A stretch of DNA of 64,000 bases from Mimachlamys varia (lineage: Eukaryota > Mollusca > Bivalvia > Pectinida > Pectinidae): positions 34,744,688-34,808,687 of the forward strand of contig OX392535.1 in assembly GCA_947623455.1 (NCBI GenBank). Reading direction: 5' to 3'. A program made the translations under genes and the position numbers. Position 1 is the stretch's first letter. Every line of letters begins with the position of its first letter. Shown here one piece after another: positions 29,410 through 42,504 of this stretch. The notes below the pieces were generated by a model that saw only the letters and a list, made by a program, of their open reading frames with translations, did not search any database and was not told the DNA's origin.

Positions 29410-32400
29410 ATGGTGGGTAGTGCAAAGCTTTTCTATATTGTGCCGAATTATTTTCGAAATTTGGTATCTTGTGTGGAGAAATGATGCGTATTCTGTAACA
29501 TTTTTGTCTGTCTATAAGTTCCGTTACAATTTTCTGAATTGCGTTTCTTCTTGTTGCCAATGGTTTTCCACTTCTCACAATGATCATATCGGGGCACGAA
29601 ACCGGCATTGTCATGACTTGACAAATTTCTATTTGTATTAATGTACTGAAAAATGCATTTATTAATTGTTGTTATGTAAGTGTATCTCGCTACCATTTGG
29701 TGCTTTATCGACTAAATAATGTACTATCGTGTCGTGGGTGATCTTCTTATGAATTCGAAGATGCTGGTTATGGGGGGGGGGGGGGGGCATTTTGAGACTT
29801 TGTGATAGTCTGTTCATTGATCAATAATACTGTCGTCGGTGCCAATTAGTGAATCTATGATATCAGTGATGAAAAAGTATGGTAAATTTAAATCAATCAT
29901 TTAGAACTGTAAGTATATATACGTGTAACTTTTGCCTAATTATTTAAGCAAAAAATAATACAAATTAAATATCACTATATTTTGGTATTCGAGGAAATAC
30001 ATTGACCAAAAAATAAACTTAGACTACAGTAGTAAGAGTAATTCAAGATGTCTATGAGAAGTAGTTTATCATTAGGTTGTACCATTATGTAACTTTCGGC
30101 AAAACTTGAATCCAAAATCAAGCCTAATAACTTAACATATTTATAGATTTAACTAAGATTAACTGATATCAGCATTATTATATATAATTCAAAATGAATT
30201 ATTTCGCGTTTACCGGTACAGCAGCAGTTGAAGCACGCTATTTGTAAACATGCGTCCATTTCGAACCGTCTTCTACCTTCGGTTTGTTGTTGAAGTGGGC
30301 CCCACCTGAATTATTTTCAATTCTTTGGATTTTTTTGTACAGAGTTTCTTGTTAGTTACCGCTCAGGTTTACTTCGTTTCAGGCTTATTTTTGCATGGTT
30401 ATCAACTGGATTTTTTTCAGAATTTTTCAGAATCACGAAAATTTCCCTGAAGTTACGTATATTGGCCGGGCCTTTAAATGTATTGGCATTTTTACTGAAA
30501 ATTGATCATGATATAAAGACTAAACACCACAAACATAAACTGTTATGTACACCCCAAACCACAAAAAGTTCTGTTGTTTAAACTTAGTTAGCTATACAGT
30601 ATTACAGTTTTTTAAGACAATGCAAATTTTGATAATTTGGGAAACTTAACTGGCCTTTAGACAGGTTGACAGATTATATCGACCAAGATGTCTAATGTAC
30701 ATGTGGTGCCATAAGGAACTCAAGATAGAAAAAGCCATATCATATTCTTAATCTATATGATGATATGGCAATCACGTTTGTATGAATCTGCAGGTGATCA
30801 TAACACCCACATGGATAATATTAAACCCCTCAAAACATAAATGACTGCAACTTTTCAATTTTCTTTTAGTTTTACATAGATTGACCCCTCTTAATTTAGA
30901 AATTAACTGTGAAATTGCTTAAAATGGCCAACTATCAAATTCTAGGGTTATCCCTGCATTCATAGCTATAGTCTCAGCATTTAAGAACACTGTACCACAT
31001 GCACTCAATCTCATAAGCAGCTGCACTGATAATCAAGAAATTAAATCTTTGTTTTTTACTGATTACATTATAATTAATATTGCAAATGTTTCGGACAAAA
31101 AAATTTCTATCCTGGAATATTAATATCAGAGAGAATATACCAATGTACCTTGTACTATGGCCAACTGAAGTCGACTTCATTATCACTGTATACATGCATA
31201 TATAGTGTTCGGCAATGGTTGGGTTTTCAAAATTGAGTATTGGGGGTATAGATCGAAGAAAAATGACTAGTTATCGGTTTTGTAAAACAGTTGGCCACTA
31301 CCCGGCTATTTCACATTGAAATGTTCTTGCAAAATGCCTAGATGTATTATACATAGTGTATGTATACACAATTACAAATCTCACTAATTTTCAGGATTAA
31401 TATAAGTGAATGATGTTTTTTTTTTACTTACACTTGTAAAACAGATAATTAAAGTTACAAAACTGAATAATTACAATAGAATGAATCATTGTTGGTTTTT
31501 ATTTCAGTCTCGAAGATATGATTCCAGAACAACAATCTTTTCTCCGGAAGGTAAGTTAAAGTTGCTATAACATTGCTAACATAAATCAACTCTTTATTTG
31601 GACTATTTACGCTAAAAAGACATAGAAAGAGAGAATTAAATTTGAAGATTTTGTATAGAAGTTTTAACTCTTTCCAATGTGAATAATCATTCATGAAATA
31701 ATTCAAACCTATTCTTTGAGACTGCCTGTTCAAGTTTCAGTAATAATTATAAGCGACTGCCAAGAACTGTGAATTACTAGCTTATACAGCTGTTACTTTA
31801 TGTATCATGAATGCTTTTATTTGGTGTGTTTCAGGGAGATTGTACCAGGTGGAATATGCAATGGAAGCCATTGGCCACGCTGGTACTTGTCTGGGAATCC
31901 AGACAAATGACTGTGTAATTCTAGCAGCGGAAAGACGAAACACCAACAAACTTCTAGATGAGGTGTCTTACTCAGAGAAAATATACAAACTGCACGAGTA
32001 AGTAGGGATGGATTGGAAATCAAACCAAAAGAATATCAAAGAAAAGGACATTTTTAAGTATTTTTTTTTTTTAATGTCTGATGTTTAGATGAAATTGTCA
32101 AAAGTGATTCAACTTCAAATCCATTGCCTCATCTAAGATTTAGAAAGCAATAGATATTAAATACCAGGCAGCACAAAAGTACAAGTGAAGCTTGATTTAT
32201 TATGGATATTAGTATTGGAGTTATGAAAAAAGGAAATATTTGTTTATCAATATGAAAGAAGAAAAATTAAAGCATATGGATGATATGTACCATGTGTTTT
32301 AAAGAAAAACATTGTTTTGCATTGTGTGTATACTAAACTAAAAAGTTACATGAATTCATATTGAATTTATTTTACTTGCAGTGACATGGCGTGTAGTGTC

Positions 32401-35400
32401 GCCGGAATCACATCAGATGCCAATGTGCTTACGAATGAGTTAAGATTATCCGCCCAAAGGTACACCTTTTTCTTGAAAATCGTTTTCATCAGCTAGGGCT
32501 GTTTCAGAGTAAGCCATGTGGGAGTGGCGAAAGGCACTTTTTCAGAGAACCCATAAACCATCAAATAGAGACTTAGTATAAGGAATAGTATGCAGATCTG
32601 GCACTGCTACTGCTAATTTCAAGGATAAATTTGATAGATGTCTTCTTCTGTAAATCAATGCATAATACAAACCATTTCTTAGGTTCAACAGAGTAGATAC
32701 CCAGGTAATCAGATATTTTAATGTTACTTCCTTCAGGTATATGATTGCCTACCAGGAGCCTATGCCTTGTGAACAGCTGGTTAGCTCCCTTTGTGATTTG
32801 AAACAGGCTTACACACAATTTGGAGGTAAGGGTTTTACTAAAGGAGCAATAATATTGACTTGCGTGTTTACACGTAGTGGAATGTTTTCAAAATAAATAT
32901 CTTAACATTTTTTATCAATAAATGGTCTGTTTTGCAGCCATAATAATAAGATTAGAAACTTCTGTGAACAGCATAATTCTAGATATATATATTTCTGTTT
33001 GATACTAGTTTGTAGCAGTTTTCCCCTGAAGATAAATACAGTATTGTTGCAATGTACATGTCTTCTATGTTAATTTTACATTCTGATTATTTGAGATTGC
33101 TAGCTACATATTTGTAGGTCTGTTATGTTATTTACAATGCATTACAAAAATAGTACAGCTAAGTTAATGTCAGTTTTTAGGTCATCTGACCCAAAGGGTC
33201 AAGATGACCTATAGTTACCGTGCTTCGTCCGTCGTCGTCCGCCGTGCGCCGTGCGCCGTCCGCCGTCCGTAAACTTTTCACATTTCAAACTTCTTCTCAA
33301 GTTCTACCAATGGGAATAAGCTGAAACTTAGCTGAAATGATCCTGAGATGGTCCTGACCAAGTGTTGTTATTTTTCGGGTCGGTCCGAAATCCAAGATGG
33401 CCGCCATAGCCGCCATCTTGAAAAACACATTTTCAACTTCTTCTCAAGTTCTACCAGTGGGAATTAGCTGAAACTTAACTGAAATGATCCTGAGATGGTC
33501 CTGACCAAGTGTTGTTATTTTTCGGGTCGGTCCGAAATCCAAGATGGCCGCCATAGCCGACATCTTGAAAAACACATATTAAACTTCTTCTACAGTTCCA
33601 CTGGTACCTGTGAGCTGAAAATTGGTAGGGATGTTCAGGAAGGGCAGCCCATAAAATGTTGTTATTTTTGGGTCCGAAAAACTCTCGACATTTGTGCCAT
33701 GGCGGCCATTTTGTGACATGATTGCGCAATCACTGTTTTCCTGAACAACACCTATTTTAAACTTCTTCTTAAGTTCTACCACTGGGATTAAGCTGAAACT
33801 TGGCTGAAATGATCCTGAGATAGTCCTGACCAAGTGTTGTTATTTTTCGGGTCGGTCCGAAATCCAAAATGGCCGCCAGAGCCGCCATCTTGAAAAACAC
33901 ATTTTCAACTTCTTCTCAAGTTCTACCAGTGGGATTAAGATGAAACTTAGCTGAAATGATCCTGAGATGGTCCTGACCAAGTGTTGTTATTTTTCGGGTC
34001 GGTCCGAAATCCAAGATGGCCGCCAGAGCCGCCATCTTGAAAAACACATTTTCAACTTCTTCTCAAGTTCTACCAGTGGGATTAAGATGAAACTTGGCTG
34101 AAATGATCCTGAGATGGTCCTGACCAAGTGTTGTTATTTTTTGGGTTGGTCCAAAATCCAAGATGGCCGCCAGAGCCGACATCTTGAAAAACACATTTCC
34201 AAATTTCTCTCAAGTTTCACCTGTGGGATTAAGCTGAAACTTGGCTGAAATTATCCTGAGATGGTCCTGACCATGAGTTGTTACTTTTCTGTCGGTTCGA
34301 AATCCAAGATGGCCGCCATGGCCGCCATCTTACAAAACACATTTCCAACTTCTTCTCAAGTTCTACCTGTGGGATTAAGCTAAAACTTGGCTGAAGTGAT
34401 TCTGAGATTGTCCTGACCAAGTGTTGTTTTTTTTTCAGGTTGGTCGGAAATCCAAGATGGCCTTCAGAGCCGCCATCTTGAAAAACACATTTCAAACTTC
34501 TTCTCAAGTTCTACCTGTGTGATTAAGCTGAAACTTGGCTGACATGATCCTGAGATGGTCCTGATCAAGTATTGTTACTTTTTGGGTCGGTCCGAAATCC
34601 AAGATGGCTGCCAGAGCCGCAATCTTGCAAAACACGTTTCCAACTTCTTATCAAGTTCTACCACTGGGATTAAGCTGAAAATTGGCTGAAATGATCCTGA
34701 GATGGTCCTGACCAAGTGTTGTTACATTTCGGGTTGGTCCAAAATCCAAGATGGCCGCCAGATTCGCCATCTTGAAAAACAAAATTGCCGTCCGTAAACT
34801 TTTCACATTTTAAACTTCTTCTCAAGTTCAACTCCTTCTTTCTGTACACATGCGCAGTACATTATAACTAAAGTGTGTTCGGTTGAACTCTAGTAGACTA
34901 CAGTAACTATAGTCGGCAATCGAACTCGCCCATTGTCACAAATCTAAGATGGCCGCCACATATGTCATTTTGAACTTCTCAAGTTCTACCAGTGACATTG
35001 AGCTGAACCTTGCAAAAATTATCCTCAGATAGTCCCAACCAAATGTTATTTATCGGGTCCGTCAGACATCCAAGATGGCTGCCACAGCCCCCATTTTGAA
35101 TACACATTTAAAACTTTTCATAGAAAAATGATCCCCAGATAGTCCCAACCAAATGTTGTTATTTCTCCAGTCCGTCAGAGATCCAAGATGGCTGCAACAG
35201 CCCCCATTTTGCATCCACATCTAACACTTTCCATGATCTGAAACTTGCCTAAAATGATTCTGACCAAATGTTATTTTTCGCACTGTTCCGAAGAAATCCA
35301 TGATCATCACCATCTTGAAAACCACATTTGTGTGGCATATTGTTACATGATTGTATTACTAATTCCTAGAGGAGAGGAATTTATATAAGCTATTAGCTTG

Positions 35401-38400
35401 TTTTCCAATCCTCACTATTTGTATAATTTCTATATATGTAATATACATGTACACTGATGGAAATAAAATATTGTTTAAACTAATTCCATAATGGTATCAC
35501 AATTGGTAGTCAGATGACCGTTAAGGCCCTTGGGCCTCTTGTTTTACAAAAATTTATGGGAGCATATGTGCAAAGGGAGACAACTTTTGTGACCTCACCA
35601 CTGAAACTACTATCTTGTACCTACAAATACCATCTGGGGCTTTCTTGGTTATTAGCTCACCTGGCCCGAAGGGCCAAGTGAGCTTATGTGATGGTGCAGC
35701 GTCCGTCGTCCGTCCGTCCGTCCGTCGTCCGTCCGTCGTCCGTTCGTCCTGCGTCCGTCAACTTTTTCCTTTAAACGACTTCTTCTAAAATACTGAAAGG
35801 CCCAGGGACATGAAATTTGGCTGGTAGATATCTTGGAAGAAGCTGAACAAAGTTTGCGAAAAAAAATCACTTTGACCTAATTTCAAGGTCACTGGGGTCA
35901 AAAATGTCGAAACCTTCAAACAACTTCTTCTAAAATACCCTCAGGCATAGAGACTTCATATTTGACCAGAAGCTTCCTTGGATGAAGCCAAATAAAGTTT
36001 GCGAAAAGAAACGACCTTGACCAATATTCAAGGTCACAGTGAGGTAAAATCTATTTTAAACTTTAAACGACTTCTTCTGAAATACAAAAAGCCCTAGAAA
36101 CATGGTATTTGGCTGAAAGGTTCCTTGGATGAAGCCCGACAAAGTTTGCGAAAAGAAATGACCTTGACCTATATTTAAGGTCACAGGGGTCAAATCTGTT
36201 AAAACCTTTAAACGACTTCTTTTGAAATACCAAAAGCCCTAGACGCATGTTATTTGGCTGAAAGGTTCCTTGGATGAAGCCCAACAAAGTTTGCGAAAAG
36301 AAATGACCTTGACCTATATTCAAGGTCACAGGGGTCAAATCTGTTAAAACCTGTAAACGACTTCTTCTGAAATACCGAAAGCCCTAGAAGCTTGATATTT
36401 GGCTGAAAGGTTCCTTGGATGAAGCCCGACAAAGTTAGCGAAAAGAAATGACCTTGACCTATATTCAAGGTCACAGGGGTCAAATCTGTTTAAACATTCA
36501 AACGACTTCTTCTGAAGTACCAAAAGCCCTAGAAACATGGTATTTGGCTGAAAGGTTCCTTGGATGAAGCCTGACAAAGTTTGCGAAAAGAAATGACCTT
36601 GACCTATATTCAAGGTCACAGGGGTCAAATCTGTGAAAACCTTTAAACGACTTCTTCTGAAATACCAAAAGCCCTAGAAGCATGATATTTGGCTAAAAGG
36701 TTCCTTGGATGAAGCCCGACAAAGTTTGCGAAAAGAAATGACCTTGACCTATATTCAAGGTCACAAGGGTCAAACCTGTTAAAACCTTTAAACGACTTCT
36801 TCTGAAATACCAAAAGCCCTAGAAACATGGTATTTGGCTGAAAGGTTCCTTGGATGAAGCCCGACAAAGTTTGCGAAAAGAAATGACCTTGACCTATATT
36901 CAAAGTCACAAGGGTCAAATCTGTTAAAACCTTCAAACGACTTCTTCTGAAATACCAAAAGCCCTAGAAGCATGATATTTGGCTGAAAGGTTCCTTGGAT
37001 GAAGCCTGACAAAGTTTGCGAAAAGAAATGACCTTGACCTATATTCAAGGTCACAGGGGTCAAATATGTTAAAACCTTTAAACGACTTCTTCTGAAATAC
37101 CAAAAGCCCTAGAAGCATGATATTTGGCTAAAAGGTTCCTTGGATGAAGCCCGACAAAGTTTGCGAAAAGAAATGACCTTGACCTATATTCAAGGTCACA
37201 AGGGTCAAACCTGTTAAAACCTTTAAACGACTTCTTCTGAAATACCAAAAGCCCTAAAAGCATGATATTTGACTGAAAGGTTCCTTGGATGAAGCCCGAC
37301 AAAGTTTGCGAAAAGAAATGACCTTGACGTATATTCAAGGTCACAAGGGTCAAATCTGTTAAAACCTTTACACGACTTCTTCTGAAGTACCAAAAGCCCT
37401 AGAAACATGGTATTTGGCTGAAAGGTTCCTTGGATGAAGCCCGACAAAGTTTGCGAAAAGAAATGACCTTGACCTATATTCAAGGTCACAAAGGTCAAAT
37501 CTGTGAAAACCTTTAAACGACTTCTTCTGAAATAACAAAAGCCCTAGAAGCATGATATTTGACTGAAAGGTTCCTTAGATGAAGCACGACAAAGTTTGCA
37601 AAAAGAAATGACCTTGACCTATATTCAAGGTCACAAGGGTCAAATCTGTTAAAACCTTTAAACGACTTTTTCTGAAGTACCAAAAGCCCTAGAAACATGG
37701 TATTTGGCTGAAAGGTTCCTTGGATGAAGCCCGACAAAGTTTGCGAAAAGAAATATCCTTGACCTATATTCAAGGTCACAAGGGTAAAATCTGTAAAAAG
37801 CTTTAAACGACTTCTTTTGAAATAACAAAAGCCCTAGAAGCATGATATTTGGCTGAAAGGTTCCTTGGATGAAGCCCGACAAAGTTTGCGAAAAGAAATG
37901 ACCTTGACCTATATTCAAGGTCACAAGGGTCAAATCTGTTAAAACCTTTAAACGACTTCTTCTGAAGTACCAAAAGCCCTAGAAACATGGTATTTTGCTG
38001 AAAGGTTCCTTGGATGAAGCCCGACAAAGTTTGCGAAAAGAAATGACCTAGACCTATATTCAAGGTCACAAGGGTCAAATCTGTGAAAACCTTTAAACGA
38101 CTTCTTCTGAAATACCAAAAGCCCTAAAAGCATGATATTTGACTGAAAGGTTCCTTGGATGAAGCACGACAAACTTTGGGAAGGAAAATGATCTGGACCC
38201 ATATTAAAGGTCACAGTGGTCAAATCAGTGGTTAAAAGCTTTGAGCGAATTCTTCTGATAAACCAAAATGTCTAGAGATATGATATGTGGCTTGTAGCGT
38301 CCTGGGATGAAGCCAAACAAAATTTAAAAATGAAAATGATGTTGTCTTATAAGGTCACAGGGGTAAAATATGTTTAAATCTTAAGATGTTCTTCTGAATG

Positions 38401-40997
38401 TCTTACAGTAAAAGATTTTAAGGTGACTTTAGGGTTACACTATAAAATAAGTCAGAGATTGATACCAGGTGAGCGATGCAGGCCCATTGGGCCTCTTGTA
38501 TTTTAAACCTTACCATATTATCAATTAAAGGTATCTCTCTGAATATTTATATCTGTAATTGTTACAGGCAAACGCCCATTTGGAGTGTCTATTTTGTACA
38601 TGGGATGGGACAAACACTATGGATTTCAGCTGTATCAGAGTGACCCCAGTGGTAACTACGGAGGCTGGAAGGCTACCTGTATCGGCAACAACAGTGCTGT
38701 AAGTATCGTTACTAAGTGTATTATTTATCTTAACTACAGGTATTATTTCATCATTGCAAACACCATCTAGCACACTTAGCACAAAGTCTCTTGATTCTTG
38801 TGAGAGTGTGTTTTACTATTTCTGAAACAATATTGCACAATAAATTGCAATAGTATTGGTTCTTTTCCTTGTTAAACCTGAAAAAAGCAGCAACATGCAA
38901 AGGTATATAAAGTGTCTTTTTCACTTTATTTTGACTGAAAAATCAGTAATAATCATTTTTTTAACCTAATCATAAAAACAGTAATTAGTTTTGTTTTCAT
39001 AATTAACCATCTGATGAGTCCTTAGCTTTTCCATTTGTATTTTCTCAATTATGAAATTTGCAGCCATAATTGTTTTTTTTAATCCTATCCTTCTTCCCAC
39101 TTAAAAGATAAGGGATCCCATTCCCCTTCCCAAGTAAGTCAGTCATTCAGTTCATCCATGATCATTGATCATTGATTTAACCTTGAGTAAAACATATCTT
39201 AGAAACCTCTAGTCAGATTTGGTTTATATTCATGATCACAACCCAGCATCACAATTTTAAGTTGTACACTTTATTCGATTTCGGTGAATAACGGTCTCCC
39301 TTGACCACTTTGGGGAATAAATATCTCACGAACCCTTGGACAGATTTAGTTTGTATTTACAAAATAGTATCATAATATAAAGTGCTGCACCTGATTAGAA
39401 TTTTGTAACCATTGGTCAAAGCTGAAGTTTAAAGGTCAAAGGTCACACTTAACTGTTTGTGAAATAAAAAGCTTGTAAACAAGAACTATGGTTGTACCTG
39501 TACATATAACAAAGTTCTGCACCAATGAGATATTGATGGTTATCTTTATCTTTGGGGTGGGTGTGTTTCGGGGGGGGGGGGGGGGGGCAGGGAATTGGTA
39601 TATCTTGTGCTAGTCCCTGGTTATTTATACATTGGGTGTATTGAACTGAAATTTTGGATATACACTGTACATGTATAAAACAAAAATGCAAAATACATGT
39701 ACTTAAAACATACTCTCGAGGAAATATTTGTTTCTATAAACTGGTTTTAAATTATTTCAACAATTTGCATTATATTTAATGTGTCCCAAAAATAGGTGGT
39801 AATGCAGTGTTTTTAAGTATGATTGTTTTTGTATTTATCAGAATGCTGTTTCCATGTTGAAACAAGAGTACAAGGAGGGAGAAATGACCATGAAGGAAGG
39901 ACTAATGCTTGCTGTGAAAGTTTTGAGTAAAACTCTGGACATGACCAAGCTTACAGCAGAGAAAGGTAGAGTTTTAAAGAGCTTGTGTAGTTGGCAATGG
40001 ATTATTAAGATATTCATCCATTAAGAAGCATTTGAACCCTTCCAACTGAAAGGTTGGAATAGTTCATTATGAAACTTTACGGGTGAATTTTAATGAGTTC
40101 AGTGATTCATAGTACATATTATCTCAGTCTGCGACGCTAGCCACTAGTCCTATGCCCACGACTAGTAAATTTTGGTTTTGACTAGTGGAAATATTGAAAT
40201 TAATTTGAATTTCAATATATTTGTTATAATAAACACTGCGTTTTGCTTGTCCAGACTAGTGCTTGAAAATGTTAATGTCACAGACTGTTATCTAGGGCCA
40301 GTGGATGTGGATACCCTGTTGTAGTGGATTTTGACAAACTAGGGCCACTGGCTCATATGATAGCTTTCATGTGTCTTGGCTGAAATAAAATAATACAATG
40401 CATATCATAATACACAATTCTTCTTTTAAAGTCTTCTATTAATTTTTGAGTTAAGAATGGTCTCGAATTTTGTCAAAGTGTAAAGTAGTTGATACTTTCA
40501 AAGTTCAATTTTGTGCAAATTTAAGTACATCTGTTTATGACTGCAGTCAAAAATAAATAACATCAGACACCATTTCCGAGTTTTATAAAGTTCCATTGTT
40601 AATGATTAAGGTCACAAGATTACGAATGAATTGCATCTAAACTCATTAGACATTAAAATTTCAAAATATGAACAAAAAACATCGTAAGAAATGATAGAAT
40701 TAAAAAATTTGCTATACAAACTTCGAAATTGCCTTTCCTGAATTTAAAGGTATTTGGTGTATCGGAACTTTTGAATGACTGAATCTTGAAACACATATCT
40801 TACATTTTGACATCGGAATGATATTGCATGTACTGGTATGTCACTTTCTTTATCTTGCAGTTGAAATAGCGACATTAACACGAGAAAACGACAAGACCGT
40901 GATCCGAATTTTACCAGCAGAGGAAGTGACAGAACATATCAAAAAGCACGAAGAAGAAGAAGCTAAAGAAGAAGCAGAAAAAAAGAAGGACAAATAA
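29410..40997 (+). CDS. PSMA4: Proteasome subunit alpha type-4 (20S core alpha ring)
   Basis: Eight coding exons: 29410-29412 (ATG alone), 31508-31550, 31835-31997, 32382-32459, 32737-32825, 38568-38698, 39842-39965 and 40861-40997. The total is 768 nt, 255 residues, in frame throughout with GT-AG borders. The protein starts (M)[20 protein letters not shown], the proteasome alpha-subunit signature, and includes [40 protein letters not shown] and [20 protein letters not shown]. It ends in a charged tail ([18 protein letters not shown]). Alpha subunits form the outer gated rings of the 20S proteasome and are not proteolytic. Length is close to the usual 250-261. Intron 5 (32826-38567) has taken in two large hairpin-capped elements. 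The start exon is the least certain part. Confidence 0.95.
30074..30473 (+). mobile_element. TTAA-type MITE (AGGCCCAATATACGTAAC family), copy B
   Basis: The left end is decayed (AGGTTGTACCATTATGTAAC). The right end (GTTACGTATATTGGCCGGGC then CT) is followed by TTAA and carries a 3-bp insertion relative to other copies. The interior contains GTTTACCGGTACAGCAGCAG. It lies in intron 1 of PSMA4. Confidence 0.8.
33179..35542 (+). mobile_element. Hairpin-capped element 3 (AGGTCATCTGACCC type)
   Basis: Sister of the element at 19170-22169, with the same 5' hairpin, CGTCCGTCGTCG-type short repeat, about 145-bp monomers (33290-34790) and an almost identical 700-bp unique tail ending GGCCCTTGGGCCTCTTGT. 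It has fewer monomers, which accounts for its shorter length (about 2.36 kb against 3.0 kb). The near identity of the tails suggests recent activity. In intron 5 of PSMA4. Confidence 0.85.
35654..38499 (+). mobile_element. Hairpin-capped element 4 (AGCTCACCTGGCCC type)
   Basis: The 5' hairpin AGCTCACCTGGCCC-GAA-GGGCCAAGTGAGCT is followed by a CGTCCGTC microsatellite (35699-35760), then about sixteen 145-bp monomers. It ends ACCAGGTGAGCGATGCAGGC then CCATTGGGCCTCTTGT. CCAGGTGAGC is the inverse of the 5' arm GCTCACCTGG. Same plan as elements 2 and 3 but different arm sequence. In intron 5 of PSMA4, 111 bp after element 3. Confidence 0.85.
36040..38220 (+). repeat. 145-bp monomer array inside hairpin-capped element 4
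   Basis: Strictly spaced monomers with AAACGACTTCTTCTGAAATA, GGTTCCTTGGATGAAGCCCG, ACAAAGTTTGCGAAAAGAAA and ATTCAAGGTCACAAGGGTCA. Two alternating variants (GAAGCATGATATTTGG and GAAACATGGTATTTGG) suggest dimeric amplification. Reverse-strand open frames recurring every 145 bp are shadows of the array. Confidence 0.93.
39570..39587. repeat. Poly-G homopolymer tract (18 bp)
   Basis: An uninterrupted G run in PSMA4 intron 6. Similar runs occur at 29772-29787 (16 bp) and 58404-58426 (23 bp). Runs of this kind can form G-quadruplexes and are prone to length errors. Confidence 0.9.
40010..40100. mobile_element. 85-90 bp palindromic MITE, copy 4
   Basis: GCATTTGAACCCTTCCAACT then GGAATAGTTCATTATGAAAC, ending TTACGGGTGAATTTTAATGA. 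Same family as 15058. In PSMA4 intron 7. Confidence 0.6.
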
Positions 40998-41455
40998 ACT
41001 AGTGTAAATGAATGGATAGATGATAAACATTGTGGAACATTTTGTATGGGTCCAGTGTACTAAAACATTGCTGTCATTCTTCGTTGGAGACTCCATAGAC
41101 CAAAAAAAAAAAAGACAGAGGAATATTTACATAACACTTCAGAATAGTCCATTTCTGAAGGAATATATGCTGAATAAGAAACATCAGAGTTCATGATAAA
41201 TTTCTTAGGAATATTGAGAGATCCGACACAAGTACCAGTTCTTGTTTGAGGTGAAAGTGATATATATGTTCAAGAAAAGTGCTAATTATTGATGTTTAAT
41301 ACAGTTTATTCTGCACAAGATTCGTTTACCGATAGGGACGGATGTCTGTTCGAAAGATTCATTGATGAAAAGAGAATTGAGGTTTATTATAAAGTTTGAT
41401 GTTCACAGTTACTTAATACTGTGAGCATGGACATTATGTGACAAACTTTTCTAGT

Positions 41456-41461
41456 AATAAA
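41456..41461 (+). terminator. Candidate PSMA4 polyadenylation signal
   Basis: AATAAA about 460 bp downstream of the PSMA4 stop codon, followed by an AT-rich stretch. It is the first canonical hexamer after the stop that I noticed. Confidence 0.45.
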
Positions 41462-41582
41462 TAATTTAAAGAACCTTCATTGTAATGTTATTTTTGATTT
41501 TATAATGTCGGAGATTTATTTTCTGACTGCACAAAGACTTTTACAAAGAGCAAATATTGTTTATTTGAACACTATTCTTTGC

Positions 41583-42320
41583 CCACCTGGCCTGAAGATT
41601 TTGACGTATTCGACCCCTGTGACCTTAGAAGTTGGTCAAAGTAATTTATTTTTGAAATATGTATTTTTGGAAGCTCCATGTTCCAGCCAAATATCATCTC
41701 TAGGCCTTTCAATATTTTAGAAAATGTCCTTTGAAGGTTTTAACATACAATAATTGACCCCTTAGATCTTGACAGTAGGTCAAGGTGATTTATTTACACA
41801 AACTTTTTTTTTGCTCCTTCCATGTAAGCAACAAGCCAAATTTAATGTTTCTAGGCCTATTGAAAATTTCTGAAGGTGATGTTTAAAAGTTTTTAAATAT
41901 GACCCCCTTTGACCATGAAAGTATGTAGGTCAAAATTTTTGTTTTTTCCAAACTCTTTCGATGGAAGCTGACAGTCAAATTTGACTCTAGGTCTTACTGT
42001 ATTTCCGAGATTGTTTGAAGGTTTAGACATATTTGACCCCTTTCACCTTGAAAGCAGATTGAAAGAATTTGTTTTTGCAAACTTTGGTCCATTCCTTCCA
42101 AGGAAACCAGCCAAATATTGTGTCTCTATGTACACTTTTAGGGCTTTCAGTATTTCAGAAGATGTTGAGTGTATTGGACACATTTGACGCCTGTGTCCTT
42201 GAAAGTAAGTCAAAGTTTTTTTCGCAAACTTTGTTTGCCTCCTTTGAAGGAAGTTTGTTGTTTAAAGGAAAAGTTGACAGACGAACCAGATGCTGTACCA
42301 TGTATTAAGCTCACTTAGCC
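41583..42320 (-). mobile_element. Decayed hairpin-capped element (reverse orientation)
   Basis: Repeated blocks such as CCAAATATCATCTCTAGGCC, TTTCAATATTTTAGAA and GACCCCTGTGACCTT are the inverse of the 145-bp monomer of element 4. They recur at 130-150 bp. It begins near CCCACCTGGCC and ends near TTAAGCTCACTTAGCC, the worn hairpin arm. Strongly diverged, so an old insertion. Confidence 0.55.
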
Positions 42321-42504
42321 ATCCAGACTTGTGTTCGATAGCCAGGATTCTGTAACAGTTAGGTCTAACATCCTTAGGTGATGAGAAATTATCAACTTTG
42401 TATAAACGGTGGCTGGGTCTGACCCTCCTATATAGCTAGGGCCCTATGTTTGGAATTTAGCAAATTCTTTCAAAATTTACTTTTGAGGCTGAATTTGTGG
42501 AAGA

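Noticed and set aside
31817..32023. - strand open frame over PSMA4 exon 3
   Set aside because: Antisense shadow of a clearly coding exon.
36063..38223. Series of 61-97 codon - strand frames with a recurring [20 protein letters not shown] peptide
   Set aside because: They recur exactly every 145 bp with the satellite monomer and overlap one another; not a repeated-domain protein.
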